Notes: generated from the letters alone by a model not told the origin. A DNA stretch of 43,217 nucleotides from Ferrimicrobium sp. (GCF_027364955.1 NZ_DAHXOI010000020.1:1-43217), one strand, 5' to 3'; numbered from the stretch's first letter, positions 17,439 through 26,725 are shown. Numbers and translations: made by a program.

Positions 17439-18431
17439 ATGATCGTAGACAAGGTGTCAGGCGTCGAGGTGGTGTTGCCCTTCGATGAGCTGACACTCGC
17501 CTGGCCGTGCCTGGTGGGCGCGGATGTCGTGCGCGTGGAGCGATCGGAGAACACCACGTGGTTGGTGGGTGGTCCAGGAGGAATGTTTGCCGTACGCCGG
17601 TATCGCGACGGGTACGTGGATATGGGGAGCATTCGGTCTGAGCTCAGGTTGATGCAGCTGGCGAAGGATGCCTTGCCGATCGAGATACCAGGAGTTGTGC
17701 CCACCCGTCGTGGCGAAGAGGTGCTGCATTGCTTTGATGGTCTCTATGTGGTCTTTACCTTGCTTCCTGGTGAGATGGCAACCCAGAGTGATATCGTTGC
17801 CGAGGCGTCTCGTATTGGTGAGATGGCCGCCTTGCTGCATCGTTCTGGGGAGGACCTGGACCGGACACAACAGACGCGGTGGAGCTGGGACGCCGCTGCA
17901 CTCACCGGAGAGGCGCCGCGGTGGGGGTCATGGCAGCCGGCATTCGCTCACGAGCCGCGTAGTTATGAGATCGTCGCTGCTGCCCAGGGTGAAGTAGAGG
18001 CCCAAATGGGTGTTGCCAGTCGCGGGGAATCGGCATATGGCCTGCTCCATGCCGATCTTCGCGCTGCGAATCTACTCGTCCATGAGGGTGCACTGACGGG
18101 CATCATCGACTTTGATGACTGCGGGTTTGGATGGTACGTCTATGAGGCGGTGGCAAGTCTCTCCTTCTATGAAACCTCACCAGATGCGTCACGGTTTTTG
18201 CGCGGTTGGTTGGCTGGCTACGCTCAGGTTCGTGTTCTGAGTGAGGAGTCGCTTGCGCTACTCCCGACGTTGGTGATCTACCGACGATTACTGTTGACCG
18301 CATGGCTCCTGGGGCATCCACATGTCGCGGTTCCGGGGGTCGATCGATACCGATTCGGAATCGATACTGCTGATCTGGCTGATCGGTACCTCCGAGACCC
18401 CTACGACATTGAACGCCTCTTGGCGACGTGA
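17439..18431 (+). CDS. APH/RdoA-like phosphotransferase (kinase-fold protein)
   Basis: A 330-aa protein of the aminoglycoside-phosphotransferase/choline-kinase superfamily. The catalytic loop LLHADLRAANLLV near 205-217 supplies the HxDxxxxN motif, and IIDFDDCGFG about ten residues later supplies the metal-binding DFD. The overall pattern resembles RdoA/SrkA-type protein kinases and homoserine-kinase-like proteins. The physiological substrate is unknown, and resistance is not implied. The frame is open to ATG 17391, but that has no ribosome binding site. ATG 17439 follows GGTGAGGAG and gives a better start. Confidence 0.8.
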   Translation: MIVDKVSGVEVVLPFDELTLAWPCLVGADVVRVERSENTTWLVGGPGGMFAVRRYRDGYVDMGSIRSELRLMQLAKDALPIEIPGVVPTRRGEEVLHCFDGLYVVFTLLPGEMATQSDIVAEASRIGEMAALLHRSGEDLDRTQQTRWSWDAAALTGEAPRWGSWQPAFAHEPRSYEIVAAAQGEVEAQMGVASRGESAYGLLHADLRAANLLVHEGALTGIIDFDDCGFGWYVYEAVASLSFYETSPDASRFLRGWLAGYAQVRVLSEESLALLPTLVIYRRLLLTAWLLGHPHVAVPGVDRYRFGIDTADLADRYLRDPYDIERLLAT

Positions 18432-18585
18432 TCGACGCGTGCCGTTAATAGACCATCGCTGTTGCAAAGGAGTGTCGTGGTGACGTTCGATGGGGATCAG
18501 ATCAGGGGGCCTGGCGCGTGTCTGTCTTGCCCTCAGCGGCAGGAATACCGCGATCGTGTCCACGGGTCCCTCCGCTGGAGTGAGA

Positions 18586-20316
18586 ATGAGCCATGCTGAG
18601 ATGACGCGATTGGATGCAAGACCAACGATGAGACCTTGGCGCGTTGCGGTTGTGGTCGTTGCTGCTGGAGTTCTCTTCCTTGGTTGCGGACCTAGCTCGT
18701 GGATCCATGACCCGAGTGGCGCGCCAATCATGGCCACGTCATCGGCCCTACTCCGTCCCAAGAGCCCCGATCGCTGGGTGAGTGAGGTGAACCAGCAGAG
18801 CGACTGGCTCATCGCTGCTAGGACACCTTCTGCTTGTGACTATGAGATCACGGGTTCGAGCGTAGAACTCAACGCGCTGATCGCTCGCCTTGCCAACACT
18901 ATTCACCGGGCAACCACCATCTGCCTGGAGGGAATCTTCCGACGCCAGATCCGTATCTTCAACAAGGTCGACCCAGCGCTGCTCACGATCGAGTCGGCCC
19001 CGGGACAACGTGCCGAAGTGATACTTGGAAAGGTGACGCCAAGCGTTGCACCAGCGGTCGGCTTTGATGCTCTCAATCCGGCGATCGCGGTCCTCGGGTC
19101 GAGCGGGGTACGGGTGATGGGACTTGACATTCGCGATGCTAGCGCTGACTCCTCTGTCGTCACGCCAGTGGGTATCGACGTTGAGGTAGCCGCCCGGGGA
19201 TATGGTTCACCACCATCGCCATGCATTCGCGTGGGATGTCACGACATCATGATCGTCGATGATGCAGTCTCCGCTGTGGTGAATCGAGCTGATCGGTCGA
19301 TGCGGGACCGACGCGATTGTGCAAACCCCGCGGTCAATGCGTTAGGAATCGTGGTGGAGGATTACGGGACCGGGCGGGGTGAGGCGCTTTCGCAAGTAGT
19401 GGTTGCCGCGAACCGCATCAGCGATACGCGAACAGGCGATAGCGAGAATCTCGTCATCAACGGAGATGTGCACCGTTTTGTGCTTGCGGGCAATCGGGTG
19501 ACGAACGGGGACAATATTGGCATCGACATCGAAGGTTGGTACAGCCATACCTCGCAACCGATGCTCGGTCTCGTTCAGGGTAACCAGATTGCAGATATCG
19601 ATACCACCACCAATGCTGCCGCGGGTACCTGGCAGGATGGTCGCTGTATCGGTACTGCGAATGCGGCAGGAATCTATGATGATGGCGCTCGTGAGCTTTG
19701 GTTGCGAGACAATCGCGTTATCGATACCAACCAGGGGATCAGTCTCGACACCGAAAATGCCTATCGGTCAACGTCGCAGCTCTGGGTAACGGGCAATACG
19801 GTGATCGATACGACTGGAACGAGTAACGCTGTTCCAAGTTATGGCCCTTGGCTTGGATCGGCCATGGGTTCCCCTGTGGATGCAGGACATGCCTTTGATG
19901 CGCTCTATGTGGATGCCTTTGGTCGTCAGTCGATAATTCACGGAGTTTTTGTTGCCAACAATCAATTCGTGAATCAGTCGCTCCATTTCGATGCTGGTAG
20001 CCGCGCGCAGGCGACGGTCATCGCCGTGGGTGGTACGTTTCGGGATGTCACAATCTGTGGTAACGAGATTGTCGGCAGCGGTCGAGCAGCGACCAGCCTC
20101 CTTCAGGTCGATTTGCGAGGTGATGACGGCCGTTCTCTGAGTATGGCCAATAACCAGTTCGCTGGCCTCGCACCGAAGGGGATGAACTTTGTGGTAGGAG
20201 GTGCCTCGGCGACATCGATGGCTGCTTGGGAGCGACTGCGTGATCGTCTCTCTCGCACGTCAGGTGGTGAGTGCCGCATGCGAGAGAAGGAACTTCGAGC
20301 AGTTCAAGGGCACTGA
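18586..20316 (+). CDS. Putative lipoprotein with right-handed beta-helix (pectate-lyase-like) fold
   Basis: A 576-aa exported protein. A basic N-terminus and hydrophobic core (about 20-33) end in FLGC with Cys34, an imperfect lipobox suggesting membrane anchoring outside the cell. From about 90 to 560 the sequence shows repeated short strands with NRI, NRV, NQI and NQF asparagine-ladder elements (VVAANRISDT, VLAGNRVTNG, WVTGNTVIDT), typical of parallel beta-helices that bind or cleave polysaccharide. No catalytic residues can be assigned with confidence. The frame is open to 18490; ATG 18586 is chosen because GGAG lies five bases upstream and the signal peptide then has normal length. The gene follows the kinase gene on the same strand after 154 bases. 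Confidence 0.7.
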   Translation: MSHAEMTRLDARPTMRPWRVAVVVVAAGVLFLGCGPSSWIHDPSGAPIMATSSALLRPKSPDRWVSEVNQQSDWLIAARTPSACDYEITGSSVELNALIARLANTIHRATTICLEGIFRRQIRIFNKVDPALLTIESAPGQRAEVILGKVTPSVAPAVGFDALNPAIAVLGSSGVRVMGLDIRDASADSSVVTPVGIDVEVAARGYGSPPSPCIRVGCHDIMIVDDAVSAVVNRADRSMRDRRDCANPAVNALGIVVEDYGTGRGEALSQVVVAANRISDTRTGDSENLVINGDVHRFVLAGNRVTNGDNIGIDIEGWYSHTSQPMLGLVQGNQIADIDTTTNAAAGTWQDGRCIGTANAAGIYDDGARELWLRDNRVIDTNQGISLDTENAYRSTSQLWVTGNTVIDTTGTSNAVPSYGPWLGSAMGSPVDAGHAFDALYVDAFGRQSIIHGVFVANNQFVNQSLHFDAGSRAQATVIAVGGTFRDVTICGNEIVGSGRAATSLLQVDLRGDDGRSLSMANNQFAGLAPKGMNFVVGGASATSMAAWERLRDRLSRTSGGECRMREKELRAVQGH

Positions 20317-20338
20317 AGACGACGACGGTTCGCGCTGC

Positions 20339-20344
20339 TAAGCT
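20339..20344 (+). promoter_or_regulatory. Putative -10 box of a leaderless promoter (PPOX gene)
   Basis: TAAGCT is followed by six bases and then ATG 20351, with no Shine-Dalgarno. The spacing matches that of the genes starting at 9729 and 9844. Confidence 0.5.
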
Positions 20345-20350
20345 TACCCA

Positions 20351-21010
20351 ATGGAACGGACGGAGCTTACCAGAGAACGGCATCGGGCTTCAAAGGACCG
20401 CGCTGCTCTCTACCGGTTGCTCGACGCACAAATCATTGCCCACGTTGCGCTTCAGACGGAACGTGGGCCGCTCGTAGTGCCGACGGCTATCGCTCGAGCC
20501 GATGATCGGCTGCTCATGCACGGATCGGTCGCCTCCGGATGGATGCGTCGGGCCAAACAGGGCGAAGAGGTCTCGGTGGCGGTCACGCAGGTCGATGGGA
20601 TGATCGTGGCACGCTGTAGTTTCGAATCGAGTATTCGCTATCAATCGGCAGTGATCTTTGGAAGACCCGAGCTTGTGGACGATGAGCACAAGGCGTGGGC
20701 GTTGGAGGTGGTGACGGAGAAGTTGCTGCCGGGCAGAAGTGCCGAGGTGCGGCCACCTACTGCGCGAGAGATTGCACAGACGATGATCCTCTCGATGCCG
20801 ATTCACGAGTGGTCATTGAAGATCTCTGATGGTTGGCCAGACGATGCCCCAGAGGACATCGCTACCCCCACGTGGGCGGGAGTCGTGTTAACCCAGCCGG
20901 GCCTTGGACACATTCAAGGGGCACCAGACCTGGCTGTCGGAGTCGAGGTTCCGGCCTCGGTGCGCAGACTCGCCCAGCACGGTCTGCGCACCGATCACAC
21001 CAGATCGTAA
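20351..21010 (+). CDS. Pyridoxamine-5'-phosphate-oxidase-family flavoprotein
   Basis: A 219-aa split-barrel protein of the Pyridox_ox_2/NimA-like group. The segments LVVPTAIARADDRLLMHGSV (about 41-60) and VSVAVTQVDGMIVARC (about 74-89) match its flavin-binding strands. Family members bind FMN or F420 and reduce varied substrates; the activity here is unknown. It sits before the his operon on the same strand, but 197 bases separate its stop from hisD, so co-transcription is uncertain. Confidence 0.8.
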   Translation: MERTELTRERHRASKDRAALYRLLDAQIIAHVALQTERGPLVVPTAIARADDRLLMHGSVASGWMRRAKQGEEVSVAVTQVDGMIVARCSFESSIRYQSAVIFGRPELVDDEHKAWALEVVTEKLLPGRSAEVRPPTAREIAQTMILSMPIHEWSLKISDGWPDDAPEDIATPTWAGVVLTQPGLGHIQGAPDLAVGVEVPASVRRLAQHGLRTDHTRS

Positions 21011-21207
21011 CGGTTCTTCGTAGGGTTGGCCAAGGAAGCGGTTGGCTGGGTAGGGTGTCTGGGTGATGGTTGGGGCTCCGTACTCATCGAGCGTATCGGT
21101 TGGTCCAAGCCAACGGTACCTAGGTGGCGAAACATGATGGGGAGAAAAGGTCAACCTCTCCTCTCGTCGATGATGAGGAAGAGCAAGACGTGGAAAGGAA
21201 TGTAGCG

Positions 21208-22509
21208 ATGGGTTTCGAGGACGCACTGAAAGTCGTAGATCTACGCTCGATTCAAGGGGCATTACAGACCACCGATATCCCTCGACCCGCAGCGCCCGAC
21301 GCAGAGATGGTGGGGCGGGTACGTGAAATCATTGATGAGGTTCGATCGCATGGTGATGAGGCCCTTCGGCTCTTTACTAAGGAACTCGATGGGGTTGCTC
21401 TCGGATCCCTCGCCCTCCATCGCGAGGAGATGGAGGCGGCGTATCATTCGATTGCGCCTGAACTGAGTCGTGCGTTGACCGTAGCGCACCGACGTATTCA
21501 ACAGGTGTACGAGGCAGAGGTGCCGACTTCGTCACGGGTCACCTCTGATGGTATTACCGTGATTCGACGCAATGTTCCGGTGCTGTCTGCAGGTTGCTAT
21601 GTGCCTGGAGGTGCCGCCCGTTATCCTTCAACGGTCTTGCACACCGCCACGGTAGCCAGTGTCGCCGGCGTCGAGCGTGTGGTGGTCGCCACACCACCGT
21701 TGCCTGGAGGCGGCGTTGATGAGCCGACGCTCGCTGCTTGCTTTGTGGCTGGGGTCGAGACAGTCTATCCAATCGGAGGCGCTCAGGCTATTGCCGCCCT
21801 CGCCTACGGGACGGAGAGTGTCGGTCGGGTTGACACCATCGTTGGTCCTGGAAATCTCTACGTGGCGCTTGCAAAATCCCAGGTTGCCCTCGATGTGGGT
21901 GTCGGCTCTTCCTTTGCAGGACCGTCTGAGGTGCTCGTTATCGCTGACTCCTCGGTCGATCCACGCTATGCAGCGATCGACTTGGCGGTGCAGGCGGAAC
22001 ATGGTCCCCATGGACTTGCCTGGCTGGTGACCTGGGATGAACAGTACCTCCATGCCGTTGATGCGGCATTGGCGAACTATGTGAGATCGGCGTCCCGTTT
22101 GGATGCGATACGATCGACGCTGGCGACCCATGGCTATGGTGCGCTCGTCCGTGATCGCGAGCAGGCGATCGAGCTCGCAAACTTGATCGCCCCCGAACAT
22201 CTTGAATTGCTCTATCAAGACGGGGAGAGTGACACGGGGCTCGTCAAGAATGCGGGGGTTATCTTTGTCGGCGTGGATGCGACTGCTGCTCTTGGGGATT
22301 ACGTCGCTGGACCGTCACATGTGTTGCCAACCTATGGGACCGCACGTTTTGCCAGCGGGCTCGGATTAGAGGACTTCTATCGGCGACAGCATACGGTGGT
22401 CATCGGCCCCAGTGCAGTGGAGGAGCTGGGTTGGGCCGTCGAGGAGATCGCAAGGGTCGAGGGGCTCACTGCTCACGCTGAATCCATCTCGATCCGACGG
22501 AGGGCATGA
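21208..22509 (+). CDS. hisD: Histidinol dehydrogenase
   Basis: Catalyses the last two steps of histidine synthesis, L-histidinol to L-histidine, with NAD+ and Zn2+. The 433-aa protein has all family blocks: VPGGAARYPSTVLHTA, GGAQAIAALAYGT, VGPGNLYVALAK, AGPSEVLVIAD, QAEHGP and APEHLEL. The frame is open upstream to 21124, but that would add an unrelated acidic extension. ATG 21208 follows AAAGGA by nine bases and fits the family start. It is the first gene of the his cluster. The stop overlaps the hisC start (ATGA). A bulged stem-loop lies about 50 bases upstream (GGAG at 21140, CTCC at 21157). I see no His-rich leader peptide. Confidence 0.95.
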   Translation: MGFEDALKVVDLRSIQGALQTTDIPRPAAPDAEMVGRVREIIDEVRSHGDEALRLFTKELDGVALGSLALHREEMEAAYHSIAPELSRALTVAHRRIQQVYEAEVPTSSRVTSDGITVIRRNVPVLSAGCYVPGGAARYPSTVLHTATVASVAGVERVVVATPPLPGGGVDEPTLAACFVAGVETVYPIGGAQAIAALAYGTESVGRVDTIVGPGNLYVALAKSQVALDVGVGSSFAGPSEVLVIADSSVDPRYAAIDLAVQAEHGPHGLAWLVTWDEQYLHAVDAALANYVRSASRLDAIRSTLATHGYGALVRDREQAIELANLIAPEHLELLYQDGESDTGLVKNAGVIFVGVDATAALGDYVAGPSHVLPTYGTARFASGLGLEDFYRRQHTVVIGPSAVEELGWAVEEIARVEGLTAHAESISIRRRA

Positions 22510-23543
22510 TGTTATCACCATCCCAGCCTCAGGTTCTGGCCACCAGCTATCATTCGCCACAGCTTGAAGTAGAGGTCAAACTCAATACGAATGAGTCCCC
22601 ACTTGCCCCTCCCGAGGAATTTCTTCTAGACGTTGGGGCTCGGATTCGCCGATCATCTCTTCATCGCTACCCCGACCGGCAGGCAGTAGAACTCCGGCAG
22701 CGCCTAGGCGAGTTACATGGGGTCAATCCGGAGGCTATCTTCGTGGGGAATGGATCCAACGAAGTGCTACAGACGATCTTTCTGGCCTATGGTGGTCCGG
22801 GGCGTACCGCCTGGGTGGCCCAGCCGACCTATGGAATGTACGCACAGATCGCCGGTGCGACCCGAACAGAGCTGATCCCTGGGCAACGAAGTCGTTCTGG
22901 TCAGTTGACGACAGATTTGATCGCCTCTGACGCCTCTCTCGTGGTGATCTGTGACCCAAACAACCCCACCGGGATGGTCGAACCCGCCGAGCTTCGCTCC
23001 CTCCCTCGGTTGCGTGCGCACCAGCTCTTCATCGTGGATCGTGCCTACCATGACTTTGATCAACGTCAGATTCCTGAGTGGCAGGGCGAGAACGTCGCAG
23101 TGGTACGTACCTTCTCGAAGGCTCTCTCCCTGGCGGGCCTGCGGCTAGGATATGTCGTCGCTGATCCAACGGTCATTGCTGCGCTATATGGGATTGTCTT
23201 GCCCTACCACTTGTCATCTCTGTCCCAACTCGTCGCCCTCAGTGCCCTTGATTGGCGGCGCGAACTCCAGGCTATGGTGAGTCTTGTCATTACCGAACGC
23301 GACGCGATGGTGAGCCGACTCGCAGCATTCGGGCTGGCTCCCTACCCGTCGGCCACCAATTTTGTACTCGTGGACATGGGAATCCATGATGCGCATGAGA
23401 TATGGAACCGCTTGCTTGCGCGTTCCATCCTGGTGCGCGATGCAAGTCAGTGGCCTGGGGTAGGGAACGCCTTGCGTATCACCATAGGTACCCCCGAGGA
23501 GAACGCACGGTTTCTCTCAACACTTGAGGAGGTGCTCCGATGA
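22506..23543 (+). CDS. hisC: Histidinol-phosphate aminotransferase
   Basis: A PLP-dependent class I/II aminotransferase (345 aa) that converts imidazole-acetol phosphate and glutamate to histidinol phosphate. LNTNESPLAPPEE is the N-terminal substrate loop, and DPNNPTG near 156-162 is the family motif. The catalytic lysine is Lys205 in FSKALSLAGLRLGY. It overlaps hisD and hisB by four bases each, so it is translated in coupling with both. Confidence 0.94.
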   Translation: MMLSPSQPQVLATSYHSPQLEVEVKLNTNESPLAPPEEFLLDVGARIRRSSLHRYPDRQAVELRQRLGELHGVNPEAIFVGNGSNEVLQTIFLAYGGPGRTAWVAQPTYGMYAQIAGATRTELIPGQRSRSGQLTTDLIASDASLVVICDPNNPTGMVEPAELRSLPRLRAHQLFIVDRAYHDFDQRQIPEWQGENVAVVRTFSKALSLAGLRLGYVVADPTVIAALYGIVLPYHLSSLSQLVALSALDWRRELQAMVSLVITERDAMVSRLAAFGLAPYPSATNFVLVDMGIHDAHEIWNRLLARSILVRDASQWPGVGNALRITIGTPEENARFLSTLEEVLR

Positions 23544-24130
23544 GAACAGCAACTTTTGAGCGTAGCTCACAGGAGACGCAGATCGCGGTTGCGCTCGATC
23601 TCGATGGTGGCTCCGTGTCGATCTCGACACCGGTCCCCTTCTTCTCGCATATGTTGAGTCAGCTTGGCGTTCACGGTTCTCTCGGCCTCTCCGTTGAGGC
23701 CACAGGGGATTGGATGGTCGATGCCCATCACCTGGTCGAAGACACTGGCATCGCGCTGGGTAGCGCCTTTCGGGAGGCACTCGGCGATCGTATTGGCATC
23801 GAACGCTTTGCGGACCGTCTCATCCCCCTGGATGAATCGCTCGTCCAGGTTGCGATTGACCTCTCAGGTCGAGGCAAGGCCGTGGTTGAACTGGGTGGAA
23901 ACCGCTCGTTGGCCCTGGGCACCCCGGCCTTTTATGTGGAACATGCCGAGGAGTTCTTCGCGGCGTTTGCCCGACATGGAGGGGCTACGTTGCACGTACA
24001 CTCGGTCCGTGATGGGAATACTCACCATCAACTTGAGGCTGCGTTTAAGGGGTTTGCCAGGGCCGTGCGCGATGCGGTGCGGGTAACCTCCACAGCGGTG
24101 GCCAGTTCCAAGGGCCTCCTCGATGGGTGA
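23540..24130 (+). CDS. hisB: Imidazoleglycerol-phosphate dehydratase
   Basis: Dehydrates imidazoleglycerol phosphate to imidazole-acetol phosphate. At 196 aa it is the monofunctional form, without the histidinol-phosphatase domain of enterobacterial HisB. The two manganese-binding repeats are visible as HHLVEDTGIALG and HHQLEAAFKGFARA, and FFSHML appears near residue 34. It is coupled to hisC. An 87-base gap to hisH contains a GC-rich stem-loop at 24166-24187, the only real break in the his cluster before hisF. Confidence 0.95.
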   Translation: MRTATFERSSQETQIAVALDLDGGSVSISTPVPFFSHMLSQLGVHGSLGLSVEATGDWMVDAHHLVEDTGIALGSAFREALGDRIGIERFADRLIPLDESLVQVAIDLSGRGKAVVELGGNRSLALGTPAFYVEHAEEFFAAFARHGGATLHVHSVRDGNTHHQLEAAFKGFARAVRDAVRVTSTAVASSKGLLDG

Positions 24131-24217
24131 GCGCCAGCGCTTGGTCGGTGCTCGCTGATGGCGCAGGCCCCCCTTGTCACGAGGGCCGTGCTGGAGCGAG
24201 ACACCGATGAAATATCC

Positions 24218-24829
24218 ATGAAGATCGCCATCATCGATTACGGTATTGGGAATCTTGGATCCCTCTCCAATGCGTTGCGCCAGCTCGGGCACCAACCCAT
24301 CCTTGTCGATGATCCGAGGAGGCTCAAGGACTACGATCATGCCATCCTGCCGGGTGTTGGACACTTTGGTGCATGTGCTCTTCGACTTCGTGGGGCCGGT
24401 TTTGAGCAGGCCATCCTGGATCGGGTTGACGAGGGTCGATGGTTGCTCGGTATCTGCGTGGGAATGCAACTACTCTTTGATGGCTCCGATGAGTCTGGGG
24501 AGCCTGGCCTCGGCATCCTCCCGGGGCGTGTCGAGCGCATGCAGCCAGGGCTACGGCTTCCGGAGATGCAGTGGAATCGGCTTCGCTTCGAACTGCCTGT
24601 CCATCCGCTGTTTACCTCCTTCACGAGCGAGGTCTGGACGTACTTTGTGCATTCGTATGCCGTCAGAGAGAGTGCGCACGCGATTGCTTGGGAAGAGTAT
24701 GGCGAGCGCTATGTGGCTGGTGTTGCCAGGGGTTCATTGCTTGGTCTCCAGTTCCATCCAGAGAAGTCAAGCCGTGTCGGGCTCCGTATTTTAGGTGCTG
24801 CACTCGGTCTGGAGGTTGAGCAACGATGA
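24218..24829 (+). CDS. hisH: Imidazole glycerol phosphate synthase, glutaminase subunit
   Basis: The class I glutamine amidotransferase subunit that feeds ammonia to HisF. The catalytic triad is visible: Cys80 in LLGICVGMQLL, and His180 and Glu182 in LQFHPEKSS. The frame extends upstream to 24158, but the family start MKIAIIDYGIGN corresponds to ATG 24218, giving 203 aa. No strong Shine-Dalgarno precedes it, and the stem-loop at 24166-24187 lies just upstream. Its stop overlaps hisA (ATGA at 24826-24829). Confidence 0.94.
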   Translation: MKIAIIDYGIGNLGSLSNALRQLGHQPILVDDPRRLKDYDHAILPGVGHFGACALRLRGAGFEQAILDRVDEGRWLLGICVGMQLLFDGSDESGEPGLGILPGRVERMQPGLRLPEMQWNRLRFELPVHPLFTSFTSEVWTYFVHSYAVRESAHAIAWEEYGERYVAGVARGSLLGLQFHPEKSSRVGLRILGAALGLEVEQR

Positions 24830-25578
24830 GATTTTTGCCCGCTGTCGATATTCTTGACGGACAGGCGGTGCGCCTGATACAGGGCGATTACGCTGCGGTG
24901 ACCGTCTTTGGTGACGCCGAAGCGGTGGTTGGCCGATTGTTGGCCCAAGGTGCCGAGGCACTCCATCTTGTCGACCTCAATGCTGCGAGAGACCCCAATG
25001 ACCGAAGTAACCATCAGGTCCTCGAAGGATGCCTATCGCAGGCACGAGACTATAAGGTCATGGTGGAACTGGGTGGTGGTGTGCGCGATAAGCGAGCAGT
25101 TAGTGAGTTTTTCGCACTAGGAGTCGATCGTGTGATCATCGGGACCTCAGCCCTTGAGACGAAGGGTTGGGTGCTTGATCTAGAGGAGGAGTGGCGTCCC
25201 AAACTGGTGCTCTCGCTCGACTTTCGTATGCACGATGGCGAGGCATTTGTGGTCATGGATGCGTGGCGACGCACGAGTGCCTTCCGCCTTGAGGAGGCCG
25301 TTCATGACTTCTCACAACAGGGTTTTATCACGCAGCTGATTACTCCAGTGTCGAGAGATGGGATGGCGAGCGGGCCAGACCTGGACCGTTATCGTCGGCT
25401 CGTCGCCGAGTATCCGATCGACCTGATCGCCTCTGGTGGTATTCGTGATGCCCACGATCTTGAGGCTCTGGCGTCTATCGCACCAGCTAGGGGGCGGATC
25501 GAAGGAGCAGTCGTGGGCACCGCGCTCTATCGTGGAGCCCTGTCGGTCCCGGAAGGGCTGATCGCATGCAGCAGGTGA
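24826..25578 (+). CDS. hisA: Phosphoribosylformimino-5-aminoimidazole carboxamide ribotide isomerase
   Basis: The 250-aa (beta/alpha)8 isomerase of histidine synthesis. The N-terminal catalytic aspartate is Asp8 in PAVDILDG; LGGGVRD and IASGGIRD provide the two phosphate-binding loops. In actinobacteria lacking trpF this enzyme can be the bifunctional PriA. A separate trpF is present at 39158, so ordinary HisA activity suffices, though dual activity cannot be excluded. It overlaps hisF by 13 bases. Confidence 0.93.
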   Translation: MRFLPAVDILDGQAVRLIQGDYAAVTVFGDAEAVVGRLLAQGAEALHLVDLNAARDPNDRSNHQVLEGCLSQARDYKVMVELGGGVRDKRAVSEFFALGVDRVIIGTSALETKGWVLDLEEEWRPKLVLSLDFRMHDGEAFVVMDAWRRTSAFRLEEAVHDFSQQGFITQLITPVSRDGMASGPDLDRYRRLVAEYPIDLIASGGIRDAHDLEALASIAPARGRIEGAVVGTALYRGALSVPEGLIACSR

Positions 25579-26339
25579 GAATTATTCCTTGCTTGGACGT
25601 CGCCCGCGGTAGGGTGGTCAAAGGCGTCTCATTTCTCGACTTGCGTGACGCCGGTGATCCGGTAGCGATGGGCGAGCACTACAGCAAAGAAGGCGCTGAT
25701 GAGCTGGTATTTCTTGACATTTCCGCGACGACTTCTGCGCGTACAACGATGGTCGAACTCGCAGCACGGGTGGCCGAGCAGACGCTGATTCCCTTTACCG
25801 TTGGCGGGGGAGTTGACTCGCTCGGCGTCGCCAGCAGCCTCTTGAGGGTTGGTGCTGATAAGGTGTCGGTCAACTCGGCGGCAGTCCGCGAGCCACACCT
25901 CATACGTGAGATTGCCGATGTCTATGGAGACCAATGTGTCGTGGTTGCCATCGATGTACGCCGTAGTGAGCACGGCTACGAGGTGGTAACCCATGGTGGC
26001 ACCCGTCCAACCGGTCTTGAACTTTCAGCCTGGCTTGAACGGGTGCAACGAGAGGGGGCTGGCGAACTGCTGGTAACCTCGATGGATCAAGATGGCCAGA
26101 TGGCGGGCTACGATCAGGTGCTCTATAGCAAGGTACTAGCGGAGACCGATGTGCCGGTTATCGCCTCCGGCGGTGTGGGAAGCCTCGACGACTTCTTGGT
26201 AGGAGCCGAACTTGGCGTCCAAGGGTTGTTAGCCGCTAGTGTCTTTCACTTTGGTACGTTTACCATAGGTCAGGTCAAGGAGTATCTTGCGAGCGCGGGA
26301 GTGGTCGTTCGGAGAGAGGATGAGGAGAGACGACGATGA
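25566..26339 (+). CDS. hisF: Imidazole glycerol phosphate synthase, cyclase subunit
   Basis: Forms imidazole glycerol phosphate and AICAR from PRFAR with ammonia delivered by HisH. The 257-aa barrel has Asp11 in IIPCLDV and Asp in VVAIDVRR near residue 130, the two catalytic acids, plus TVGGGV and IASGGVG phosphate loops. Its start lies inside hisA, and its stop overlaps the ATG of the GroES-like gene, so all three are co-translated. Confidence 0.95.
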   Translation: MQQVRIIPCLDVARGRVVKGVSFLDLRDAGDPVAMGEHYSKEGADELVFLDISATTSARTTMVELAARVAEQTLIPFTVGGGVDSLGVASSLLRVGADKVSVNSAAVREPHLIREIADVYGDQCVVVAIDVRRSEHGYEVVTHGGTRPTGLELSAWLERVQREGAGELLVTSMDQDGQMAGYDQVLYSKVLAETDVPVIASGGVGSLDDFLVGAELGVQGLLAASVFHFGTFTIGQVKEYLASAGVVVRREDEERRR

Positions 26340-26665
26340 GTGAACTGGGGCCAAAGAAGCAGGCGATCACGATGCTTGCCGATCGACTGCTCGTGCAAGT
26401 TCCCACCACCGAAGGCGAACGCACGGCACGTTCCGGAATCCTTATTCCGGCGACGGCCCAGGTGGCAAAACGCTTGACCTGGACAGAGGTGGTTGCCATC
26501 GGGCCAGCAGTGCGGACCATCAAACAGGGTGATCTCGTTCTCTTCTCACCTGAGGATCGGTTTGAGGTCGAGATCCAGGCAGAGACCTATCTGATCCTGC
26601 GTGAACGCGATATTCATGCCGTTGCCTCCGACCGGATCGATTCGGGCACTGGCCTCTATCTTTAG
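26336..26665 (+). CDS. GroES-like (Cpn10) paralogue in the his operon
   Basis: A 109-aa protein with the Cpn10 fold. DRLLVQV, SGILIPAT in the mobile-loop region, VVAIGPAVRTIKQGDLVLFSPED and ETYLILRERDIHAV align with GroES. It differs from housekeeping GroES by an N-terminal extension of about 12 residues, a shortened middle and a C-terminus ending in TGLYL. From memory, this resembles a separate lineage seen in many actinobacteria. No groEL is nearby. Its ATG overlaps the hisF stop (ATGA at 26336-26339). Whether it partners a chaperonin or does something else is unknown. Confidence 0.85.
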   Translation: MSELGPKKQAITMLADRLLVQVPTTEGERTARSGILIPATAQVAKRLTWTEVVAIGPAVRTIKQGDLVLFSPEDRFEVEIQAETYLILRERDIHAVASDRIDSGTGLYL

Positions 26666-26725
26666 CGATGATGTTGTGGTGATGGCTGTTTGACCCGAAT
26701 GGACGGAGTCGTTTGGTCGCCGAAT

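Noticed and set aside
21011-21207. Possible his attenuator or His-rich leader before hisD
   Set aside because: No run of His codons occurs, and the inverted repeats are short with no T-run.
21628-22218. 196-codon minus-strand frame inside hisD
   Set aside because: It is antisense to conserved hisD motifs; a compositional shadow.
23864-24469. 201-codon minus-strand frame across hisB and hisH
   Set aside because: It is antisense to two unmistakable enzymes and has no homology that I recognise.
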